Shown here in pieces: positions 6,415 to 12,713 of a DNA stretch of 18,807 nt. Each line of letters starts with the position of its first letter. Position 1 is the stretch's first letter. A program made the translations under genes and the position numbers. A model generated the notes under the pieces. That model was not told where the DNA came from. It saw only the letters and a list, made by a program, of their open reading frames with translations, and searched no databases. Origin of the DNA: Gemmatimonadales bacterium (GTDB lineage Bacteria; Gemmatimonadota; Gemmatimonadetes; Gemmatimonadales; GWC2-71-9); assembly GCA_013812695.1 (NCBI GenBank), contig JACCSZ010000109.1:1-18807 (forward strand), read 5' to 3'.

Positions 6415-7889
6415 TCGATCGGATGTCGTTCGGCGTGACGCTCGCCGGACTCCTGACACTCCTTGGCGGGTGGCCATCGGCGCCTACCCTTTCGCGCGGC
6501 CAGGCCGGGGCGTCTCAGTACACCGCTGCTGCCCCCGAGCCGAGGCCGCCCACCGCCTGGCTCCACAACGACCCGGCCGACTCGCTGTACCGGGCGGCGC
6601 GCGAGGCGCTCGACCGGCGTGACTACCGGCGTGCGGCGGACCTCTTCGCGCAGGTGCATGCGCGCTTTCCCCGCTCGGGCTACGCCGCCGACGCCTTCTA
6701 CTGGCGCGCCTTTGCCCTCTATCGTACCGGCGGCACGGCCCAGCTCCGCGCGGCCCTCGCGGCGCTCGACGCCCAGCGGGATCGCTTCCCGAAGGCGGCC
6801 ACCAGAGGCGACGCCCGGGCGCTCGCCGGCCGCATCCAGGGCGCGCTCGCCCGACAGGGCGATCCCGAAGCGGCGGCCTGGGTGGCCGAGGCCGCCCAGG
6901 ACGTGGCACGCCAGCCGACGCCACCGACACCGCCCTCCCCTCCGTCGCCCGGGATGCCCGCCGCCCCGCCGACGCCCCCGACGCCGCCCACCGGAGGCGA
7001 GGAACGCTGCGGCGACGACGAGAACGACACCAAGCTCGCGGCACTCAACGCGCTGCAGCAGATGGACGACGATCGGGCCCGCCCGATCCTGCGTCGGGTG
7101 CTCGCCCGGCGCGACGCCCCGTCCGTGTGTCTCCGGCGCAAGGCCGTCTTCCTGATCGCGCAGGAAAGCGCGGAGGGCACCGAAGACATCCTGCTCGAGA
7201 CTGCGCGGAACGACCCCGATTCCGAGGTTCGCGAGCAGTCGGTGTTCTGGCTCTCGCAGGTGGGCACGGAGCGCGCCGTAGGCGCGCTCGATTCGATCCT
7301 CCGCGGCTCCAAGGACCCGGCGATCCAGGACAAGGCGGTCTTCGCCCTGTCGCAGCACGGCAGCGAGCGGGCGATGCAGGCGCTTCGCACCTACGCCGAG
7401 CGTCCGGATCTGTCGGCCGAGCTTCGCGAGAAGGCCATCTTCTGGATCGGCCAGAGCGGCGGAGCTCGGAACGAGGCGTATCTGCGGTCGCTCTACGGCC
7501 GGCTGAAGGACGAGTCGCTCCGCGACAAGGTGCTGTTCTCGGTGTCGCAGGCGGGCGGCGCGGAGAACGGGCGCTGGCTCCTCGGCATCGCGCGCGACGG
7601 GGGCCAGCCGCTCGAGCTCCGAAAGAAGGCGCTGTTCTGGGCGGGTCAGGGCGACGCGTCGATGGCGGACCTGGCGGGGCTCTATGCCTCGATGCCCGGC
7701 CGCGACATGCGGGAGCAACTGATCTTCGTCTATTCGCAGCGCGACGAGCCCGCGGCCGTGGACAAGCTGCTGGACATCGCCAAGCGCGATCCGGACCTGG
7801 AGCTGAGGAAGAAGGCGCTGTTCTGGCTCGGACAAAGCGACGACCCACGGGCCGCCAAGGCGCTGCAGGACATCATCGAGCAACCGTGA
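6411..7889 (+). CDS. Exported HEAT-repeat protein with N-terminal TPR-like segment
   Basis: A 492-residue protein. The GTG at 6411 is supported by GAGGTG five bases upstream and by a GTGA overlap with the anti-sigma-like gene. An N-terminal hydrophobic segment (about 5-24) suggests export. Residues 55-165 form a TPR-like helical region (ALDRRDYRRAADLFAQVHARFP). A Pro/Thr-rich linker follows (169-194, TPPTPP units). Eight HEAT-type repeats run from about 208 to the end. Each has a core of the form LRKKALFWLGQ, beginning at residues 241, 273, 305, 338, 370, 403, 433 and 465; Phe and the final Gln are kept in all eight. HEAT solenoids bind proteins, so a sensing or scaffolding role in the envelope is likely. 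No catalytic residues are seen. Confidence 0.85.
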   Translation: MIDRMSFGVTLAGLLTLLGGWPSAPTLSRGQAGASQYTAAAPEPRPPTAWLHNDPADSLYRAAREALDRRDYRRAADLFAQVHARFPRSGYAADAFYWRAFALYRTGGTAQLRAALAALDAQRDRFPKAATRGDARALAGRIQGALARQGDPEAAAWVAEAAQDVARQPTPPTPPSPPSPGMPAAPPTPPTPPTGGEERCGDDENDTKLAALNALQQMDDDRARPILRRVLARRDAPSVCLRRKAVFLIAQESAEGTEDILLETARNDPDSEVREQSVFWLSQVGTERAVGALDSILRGSKDPAIQDKAVFALSQHGSERAMQALRTYAERPDLSAELREKAIFWIGQSGGARNEAYLRSLYGRLKDESLRDKVLFSVSQAGGAENGRWLLGIARDGGQPLELRKKALFWAGQGDASMADLAGLYASMPGRDMREQLIFVYSQRDEPAAVDKLLDIAKRDPDLELRKKALFWLGQSDDPRAAKALQDIIEQP

Positions 7890-7903
7890 GCGGGAGGGCC
7901 GTC

Positions 7904-8671
7904 ATGCACCGGTCAGTCACCATGCTGGGCGCGCTGCTGTGGCTCCCCGCGGCGCTCCACTCGCAGACGCTGGCGCAGCGCGTCGCGTCGCTGGGCGACG
8001 GCACGCTTCGACTCAGCTTCGCCGCCCGCGCGGGCGTCTGCGGGAACGGCGGCAATGGCATCACCCTCGTGAGCGACGACGAACGCGGTGCGGACGGGCG
8101 CGGAGAGTGGGAGAACGACTGCGCGCCCGGACCCGTGCGCGTGTCGCTCCGGGTCCGCGGCGGCCGTGTGGCCGATGCCCACGTGTACGTCGGAGGCCGC
8201 TGGCGATCGCCGCAGAGCGGCACCGCCGATCTAGGCACGGTGCCCGCCCGGCAGGCGGCGACGGAGCTTCTGGCGCTGGCCGAAGGCGGCCGCGGGGACG
8301 CCGAGGCGCTCGTCACGGCGGCCACGCTCGCGGACAGCGTGGTCGTGTGGCCCATGCTGCTTCGCCTGGCCCGGCGCCCCGACCTGCCGCTCGATACGCG
8401 GCGCCAGGCCGTCTTCTGGCTCGGCCAGGCGGCCGGCGAGGCGGCGACGCGCGGGCTGGACTCCCTCGCGGGAGACCGCTCAGGCGAGCTGGAGTTGCGA
8501 AAGCACGCGGTGTTCGCGCTCTCGCAGCGGCCCCCGGACGAGGGCGTGCCGGCGCTGGTCCGCATCGCCCGCGCGAACCCGCATGCCGAGCTCCGGAAGA
8601 CCGCGCTGTTCTGGCTCGGCCAGAGCGAAGATCCGCGGGCGCTCGCGCTGTTCGAGGAGATCCTGAGGTAG
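7904..8671 (+). CDS. Exported HEAT-repeat protein, short paralogue
   Basis: A 255-residue protein starting 14 bp after the previous gene, with GGGAGGG as ribosome binding site. A signal peptide is clear (about 1-20, cleavage near LHS-QT). The N-domain (21-110) is a compact, probably beta-rich module with two cysteines, Cys46 (GVCGNGGNG) and Cys73 (ENDCAPGPVRV), likely forming a disulfide in the periplasm. Residues 115-255 are helical, with three copies of the core found in the larger neighbour (TRRQAVFWLGQ at 165, LRKHAVFALSQ at 198, LRKTALFWLGQ at 230). The two proteins evidently share a repeat ancestor and may act together. It is the last gene of the sigma operon. The N-domain was not recognised as a named family. 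Confidence 0.82.
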   Translation: MHRSVTMLGALLWLPAALHSQTLAQRVASLGDGTLRLSFAARAGVCGNGGNGITLVSDDERGADGRGEWENDCAPGPVRVSLRVRGGRVADAHVYVGGRWRSPQSGTADLGTVPARQAATELLALAEGGRGDAEALVTAATLADSVVVWPMLLRLARRPDLPLDTRRQAVFWLGQAAGEAATRGLDSLAGDRSGELELRKHAVFALSQRPPDEGVPALVRIARANPHAELRKTALFWLGQSEDPRALALFEEILR

Positions 8672-8705
8672 AACCTGCGCGACCCGTCATCCTGAGCGCC
8701 CCCAT

Positions 8706-8711
8706 TACATT
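8706..8711 (+). promoter_or_regulatory. Candidate -10 element for a leaderless start
   Basis: TACATT (TANNNT pattern) ends six bases before the ATG at 8718, and no Shine-Dalgarno precedes that ATG. If used, transcription would begin at or next to the start codon. No convincing -35 is visible. The same geometry is seen before the GH15 gene at 17530. Confidence 0.35.
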
Positions 8712-8717
8712 CCCCGC

Positions 8718-9809
8718 ATGCGGGCCCTCCTCCATGGCATGCTTGCCGCCGCGCTCCTCGCCGCGTGCGCGGAGCAGGCGCCCCCGGCGCCGGTCCTGAC
8801 CCTCGGCCCTCTCGCCGACACGATCCCCACCACACTGTCCGAGGTCACCGCCGGAACGTGGCTCGGCGGAGACCGCTGGGCGCTCCTGGCACTGCCCGAC
8901 GAGCAGGTGGCCGTCGCGGAGGAGGCGAAGCGCTCGGTCACGCCGCTCGGCAGCGCCAGGGAGCTGCGGAATCCGGCGACCCTGTTCCGCGCCGGCGATA
9001 CCGTGTACGTGGGCGACTGGGGCCTTCGCCGCACCTCGCGGTGGACTCTCGATGGCCGGTTCGCGGGCGCGGTTCCGGCATCGGACGCGGTTCGCGGTGT
9101 GCTCCCGCGCGCGCGAGACGCGGCCGGCCGGTTCTATCTCGAGCTGACGCCGCGGCCCGGCGCCGACGGCCGCGGCAACCGCGATTCCGCCGTCATCGTG
9201 CGGGCCGGGCCGGCGCTGGAGCGCCCCGACACGATCGCGCGGCTGTCGCCGCTCGACATCGCGGAGGTGGTGGGCGACGCGGGCCGGCGGTTCGAGCGGC
9301 GAGTCTTCAGCGGCGCCGATCTATGGGGCGCCCTTCCTGACGGTTCGCTCTGGGTCGGCCGGGTGTACGAGAACCGCGTCGACTGGCGCGACCCCTCAGG
9401 CAAATGGACGCGCGGTGAACCGTTGCCGGACCGGATCCTCGAGGTAACCCGCTACGATCGCGAGCTGTTTTTGCGCCGATTTCCTCCGGAGCTCCGCGGC
9501 ACCGCTCAACAACTCCCGTTCGCGCCGGTGAAGCCGCCGTTCGAGGGCGCGCTCACGGGTCCGGGCGGCGAGGTCTGGCTCGAGAAGAGCCGGGCGCCGG
9601 TGGATTCGAGCCGGCGCTATCACCGTGTGGATCGACGCGGGCGGCTCCGCGAGGAGATCCGCGTGCCGGGCCATGGGCGTATCATCGCCGTGTCGTCCGA
9701 GGCCGTGCTGGTGGCCGAGCCGTCACGCGAGGGCATCCGCCTGCTACGGTTCGCGATGCCGAGGGCTGCCGGGCGTGGCGCGTCCGTTCAGGCCACCTCG
9801 TCACCCTGA
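8718..9809 (+). CDS. Beta-propeller lipoprotein, paralogue 1
   Basis: A 363-residue protein with a strong lipoprotein signal (LLAAC, lipid-modified Cys17). The body shows propeller-like strands with repeated W/G-x-D patterns, for example VYVGDWGLRRTSRW (about 95-108), WGALPDGSLWVGRVYENR and VDWRDPSGKW. It shares its order of motifs with the next gene, including LPDG-x-x-W followed by NRVDWR-x-P-x-G-x-WTRG and a PPF-x-x-AL…GEVWL segment, so the two are tandem duplicates. It is probably a six-bladed periplasmic or outer-membrane-facing propeller; no enzyme signature is visible. It starts 46 bp after the HEAT operon with no Shine-Dalgarno, so it is probably its own transcription unit. The function is unknown. 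Confidence 0.8.
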   Translation: MRALLHGMLAAALLAACAEQAPPAPVLTLGPLADTIPTTLSEVTAGTWLGGDRWALLALPDEQVAVAEEAKRSVTPLGSARELRNPATLFRAGDTVYVGDWGLRRTSRWTLDGRFAGAVPASDAVRGVLPRARDAAGRFYLELTPRPGADGRGNRDSAVIVRAGPALERPDTIARLSPLDIAEVVGDAGRRFERRVFSGADLWGALPDGSLWVGRVYENRVDWRDPSGKWTRGEPLPDRILEVTRYDRELFLRRFPPELRGTAQQLPFAPVKPPFEGALTGPGGEVWLEKSRAPVDSSRRYHRVDRRGRLREEIRVPGHGRIIAVSSEAVLVAEPSREGIRLLRFAMPRAAGRGASVQATSSP

Positions 9810-9820
9810 GGAGTGACCGC

Positions 9821-10921
9821 ATGAAGCTGGCTCCATCGTTCTGCACCCTGGCGCTGCTTACCCTCGGCTGCACCCCGGCCGAGAGCCAGGGCCGTTTGAC
9901 ACTCGAGAAAAAGCTGCCGGTCACCTTCGCGCAGCTCAGCAATGTCGTCGAGCTGCGCGACGGCCGCATCGCCTTTGCCGATACCCGCGCGAAGCACTTT
10001 CTCACCGCCGACCTGCAGACGGGCCGAGTGGACACCCTCGGTACCCGGGTCGATTCGCTGGCCAGGAACGCGCCGGCCGAGCAGTACCGGTTTCCAGGCT
10101 GGGTGGCACACCTGCGCGCGGATACGGTCGCGCTGGTGGACTTCAGCGGGCTCCGCACCACGCTCTGGAACGAGTCGGGGAAAGCGCTCGGCGTGCTGCC
10201 GATCGTCCCCGTGGCCGGGACGGCGCCGGTGCTGGTGTACGACACCGTCGGTCATGGCTACAAGGTCGACTACCAGTCGGTGATCGGCGGGGCGGAGCCG
10301 GGAACCCCGCGGCCGGACAGCGTGGCGGTGCTCCGCATCGCGCTCGCGACGGGCAAGGTGGACACGGTGGCCAATCTCGCCGCGCCCGAGTACGGGGAAG
10401 CGACGTTCGGAGAGCAGCGGCAGGAGGCGGCCAAGGTCTTCGCGCCGAACGATTTCTTCGGCGTGCTCCCGGACGGCACCGCGTGGCTGGCGCGCGGCCG
10501 CGACAATCGCGTCGACTGGCGCGCGCCGAACGGCACCTGGACCCGCGGTACACCGCACGCCTACACCAAGGCGCCCGTCACCCAGACGGACCGGGACCGG
10601 GTGCTGGCGCAGGTACGCGAGCAGGGAAAGCAGTTCGGGATGCCGCAGGATCTGGCGATCCGGTATCCGTTCGCCGACACCAAGCCGCCGTTCGACTTCG
10701 CGCTCGGCCGCCCGAACGGCGAGGTCTGGCTGCAGCGGCCGAGGATGCAGGAGGACGCGCCGCTCACGTACGATGTCTTCGATCGGAAGGGGAGCTGGCA
10801 GCGCGCGGTGAAGTTCCCGACGGGGACGTCGCTGGCCGGCTTCGGGCCCGCGGGAGCGGTGTACGGTTCGATCAAGGAAGCGGACGGGCAGCGAACGGTG
10901 GGGCGGTTCGCGCTGCAGTGA
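9821..10921 (+). CDS. Beta-propeller lipoprotein, paralogue 2
   Basis: A 366-residue protein with an N-terminal signal ending in LLTLGC (Cys17, loose lipobox). It starts 11 bp after paralogue 1, with GGAG just upstream, so the two are read together. It shares FGVLPDGTAWLARG, NRVDWRAPNGTWTRG and PPFDFALGRPNGEVWLQR with its neighbour. The C-terminal blade (LTYDVFDRKGSWQRAV) resembles the 55-aa ORF at 4772-4939. Early strands include VVELRDGRIAFADT and VALVDFSGLRTTLW, typical of NHL/6-bladed propellers. It is predicted to be an exported binding protein; no catalytic residues are recognised. The stop codon lies in the loop of a hairpin that separates it from the converging membrane-protein gene. 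Confidence 0.8.
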   Translation: MKLAPSFCTLALLTLGCTPAESQGRLTLEKKLPVTFAQLSNVVELRDGRIAFADTRAKHFLTADLQTGRVDTLGTRVDSLARNAPAEQYRFPGWVAHLRADTVALVDFSGLRTTLWNESGKALGVLPIVPVAGTAPVLVYDTVGHGYKVDYQSVIGGAEPGTPRPDSVAVLRIALATGKVDTVANLAAPEYGEATFGEQRQEAAKVFAPNDFFGVLPDGTAWLARGRDNRVDWRAPNGTWTRGTPHAYTKAPVTQTDRDRVLAQVREQGKQFGMPQDLAIRYPFADTKPPFDFALGRPNGEVWLQRPRMQEDAPLTYDVFDRKGSWQRAVKFPTGTSLAGFGPAGAVYGSIKEADGQRTVGRFALQ

Positions 10922-10929
10922 GCAGCGCG
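10909..10929. terminator. Hairpin between convergent genes (possible bidirectional terminator)
   Basis: CGCGCTGC (10909-10916) and GCAGCGCG (10922-10929) form a perfect 8-bp stem with a 5-nt loop holding the stop codon of the propeller gene. It lies 11 bp from the stop of the converging gene. No T-tract follows on either strand, so it is not a classical intrinsic terminator. It may act with Rho or protect 3' ends. Confidence 0.4.
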
Positions 10930-10940
10930 TCCGACGACGT

Positions 10941-11666
10941 TCAGTCGAGGATCGGCGGCTCGTCCCCCGGCGGCGTGTTGGGCCCGGGACGATCGGTGTG
11001 CCGCCGCTCTCGCCGCCGTCCTTCCTCGTACCAGCGCCGCGTGATCTCGCCCGCCAGGTCGCGATTCCCGAGCCCGAACGCGAGGCCCACGGACAGCGCC
11101 ACGGCGCCGAGCGTGAGGGTGAATGCGGCGGTCACGATCTCCTCGGCGACGCCCACCTGCTGGAGCGCCATGAAGATCGCGATCACCACCACCGCGCCCT
11201 TGGCGATCTTGGCCACGGTCGGCACGCCGGACACCGACCCGGCCGAAGCCAGGATCAGGCCGCGCACGAACTCGCCGACGATCATGCCGAGGATGACGAT
11301 CACGATGCCGGCGATCAGCGTCGGAATGAATGCCAGCATCGTTCCGAACATCTGGCTGATGCTTTCGAGGCCGAGCGCCGTGCTGGCCAGCAGGATGACG
11401 ACCAGCATGACGAGCCAGAAGATCAGCTTGGCCAGGGCCCGCACCGGGTCGAGGCGCGAGCCGGTCCGCCCCACCACTTCGTCCAGCCCGCCGGCCGCCG
11501 CCATGCGGTTGAAGTCGACCCGCTTGAGCGTGTCGTCGGCCCAGCGCTGGATCTGCCGGGCGAGGAAGTAGCCGGTCAGCAGGATCACCGCCGCACCGGC
11601 CAGCGCGGGGATGACGGTACCGATCTGCCCGGCGCCCAGCCGGAGTCGTTCCCACAGTTCGCTCAC
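10941..11666 (-). CDS. Mechanosensitive-channel-like membrane protein (conserved TM helix repeats)
   Basis: A 241-residue inner-membrane protein with about five hydrophobic helices (about 15-36, 80-99, 108-140, 152-170, 180-199). The last helix, GAVALSVGLAFGLGNRDLAG, resembles the Gly/Ala-rich pore-lining helix of MscS-type proteins of the 'conserved TM helix' family. The cytoplasmic beta and C-terminal domains of true MscS are absent; only a short charged Pro-rich tail follows. It is probably a small osmotic or pressure-related channel. The start is GTG at 11666, chosen because it overlaps the stop of the dehydrogenase gene (GTGA) and is preceded by GAGGTGG; a longer frame upstream overlaps that gene and looks non-helical and Arg-rich. 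The family call is by pattern; gating is untested. Confidence 0.8.
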   Translation of the reverse strand: MSELWERLRLGAGQIGTVIPALAGAAVILLTGYFLARQIQRWADDTLKRVDFNRMAAAGGLDEVVGRTGSRLDPVRALAKLIFWLVMLVVILLASTALGLESISQMFGTMLAFIPTLIAGIVIVILGMIVGEFVRGLILASAGSVSGVPTVAKIAKGAVVVIAIFMALQQVGVAEEIVTAAFTLTLGAVALSVGLAFGLGNRDLAGEITRRWYEEGRRRERRHTDRPGPNTPPGDEPPILD

Positions 11667-12700
11667 GTCGCCACCTCGATCACGAGTTTGCCGGTCTGCT
11701 CGCCCCGCTGCAGGCGCGCGAATGCCGCGGGCCCTTGCTCGAGCGGTACCCTTCCGTCCACCAACGGCCAGAGCTTGCCCGCATGCGCCAGCGCCACGAT
11801 TTCCGCGTACTCGCGCCGGCTGCCGAGCGTGGAGCCATGGATGCTCCACTGGTGCCAGAACAGCCGACGGAGATCCAGCGCGATCATCGCACCGGTGGTG
11901 GCGCCGCAGACCGTGAGGCGTCCGCCGCGCCGGAGCGCCCGGAGCGAGTCCTGCCAGCGCGCCTGCCCCACGCTGTCCACCACGACGTCGGCGCCGCGTC
12001 CCTCGGTCAGCCGGCGGACCTCAGCCACGACGTCCGCGGTGGCGTGATTCACGGCCGCGTCGGCGCCGTGGAGGCGGGCGACCTCGAGCTTGGCGTCGGC
12101 CCCACTGGTGACGATGGCACGCCCGCCCAGGTGCCGAACGATCCGGAGCGCCGCCAGCGCGACGCCGCCGCCGATTCCCCAGATCAGCACGGTCTCGCCC
12201 GCGCGGAGCCGCGCGCGGGTCGTGAGCATGCGCCACGCGGTGAGCGTCGCCAGTGAGAAGGCCGCGGCTTCGGCCCACGGCATCCGCTCCGGCACCGGCG
12301 CCAGATTGTCGGCGGGGACCACGACGTACTCCGCCGCAGTCCCGGCGCGGTGCTCGCCGACGACCCGGAAGGAGACGCAGAGCGACTCCTCGCCCTCGAG
12401 GCAGGCGGCGCAGCGACCGCACGAGAGGCCGGGGTTGATCATCACCCGGTCGCCCGGACGCACGCGCGACACCGCGGGGCCGACCGCCTCGACGGTCCCG
12501 GCGCCGTCGGAGCCGACAATGTGCGGAAACGTGTAGCGCACGCCGGGGAGGCCCTCAGCCACGAAGAGATCGAGCCGGTTGAGCGCGGCGGCGTGGATGC
12601 GCACGCGCACATCGTCCGGGAGCTCGAGCTCGGGGCGGGGCAGTTCCCGGAGCGCGAGACCCTCCAGCCCGGCGACGCCGCTGAGCGCGAGCGCCTTCAC
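11663..12700 (-). CDS. Zinc-type medium-chain dehydrogenase/reductase (MDR)
   Basis: A 345-residue MDR oxidoreductase. The N-terminal GroES-like domain includes HAAALNRLDLFV, FPHIVGSDGAGTVEAVG and VRPGDRVMI. A structural zinc lobe has Cys94, Cys97, Cys100 and Cys108 (SCGRCAAC…C). The Rossmann domain at about 150-300 has WGIGGGVALAAL as its nucleotide loop. The usual catalytic-zinc cysteine of alcohol dehydrogenases is replaced by Asn41 (ALNRLD), as in quinone-oxidoreductase-like members, so an NAD(P)H-dependent reductase is more likely than an alcohol dehydrogenase. The GTG at 12700 matches the conserved N-terminus MKAL; no strong Shine-Dalgarno is seen. It lies 13 bp after the Ig/propeller gene and overlaps the channel gene by 4 bp, suggesting a three-gene unit. 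The substrate is unknown. Confidence 0.9.
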   Translation of the reverse strand: MKALALSGVAGLEGLALRELPRPELELPDDVRVRIHAAALNRLDLFVAEGLPGVRYTFPHIVGSDGAGTVEAVGPAVSRVRPGDRVMINPGLSCGRCAACLEGEESLCVSFRVVGEHRAGTAAEYVVVPADNLAPVPERMPWAEAAAFSLATLTAWRMLTTRARLRAGETVLIWGIGGGVALAALRIVRHLGGRAIVTSGADAKLEVARLHGADAAVNHATADVVAEVRRLTEGRGADVVVDSVGQARWQDSLRALRRGGRLTVCGATTGAMIALDLRRLFWHQWSIHGSTLGSRREYAEIVALAHAGKLWPLVDGRVPLEQGPAAFARLQRGEQTGKLVIEVAT

Positions 12701-12713
12701 GCGGCCGCCGCGG

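Noticed and set aside
11667..11849. A longer N-terminus for the channel-like protein
   Set aside because: It would overlap the dehydrogenase gene deeply and is Arg/Gly-rich; the GTG at 11666 has a good ribosome binding site and GTGA coupling.
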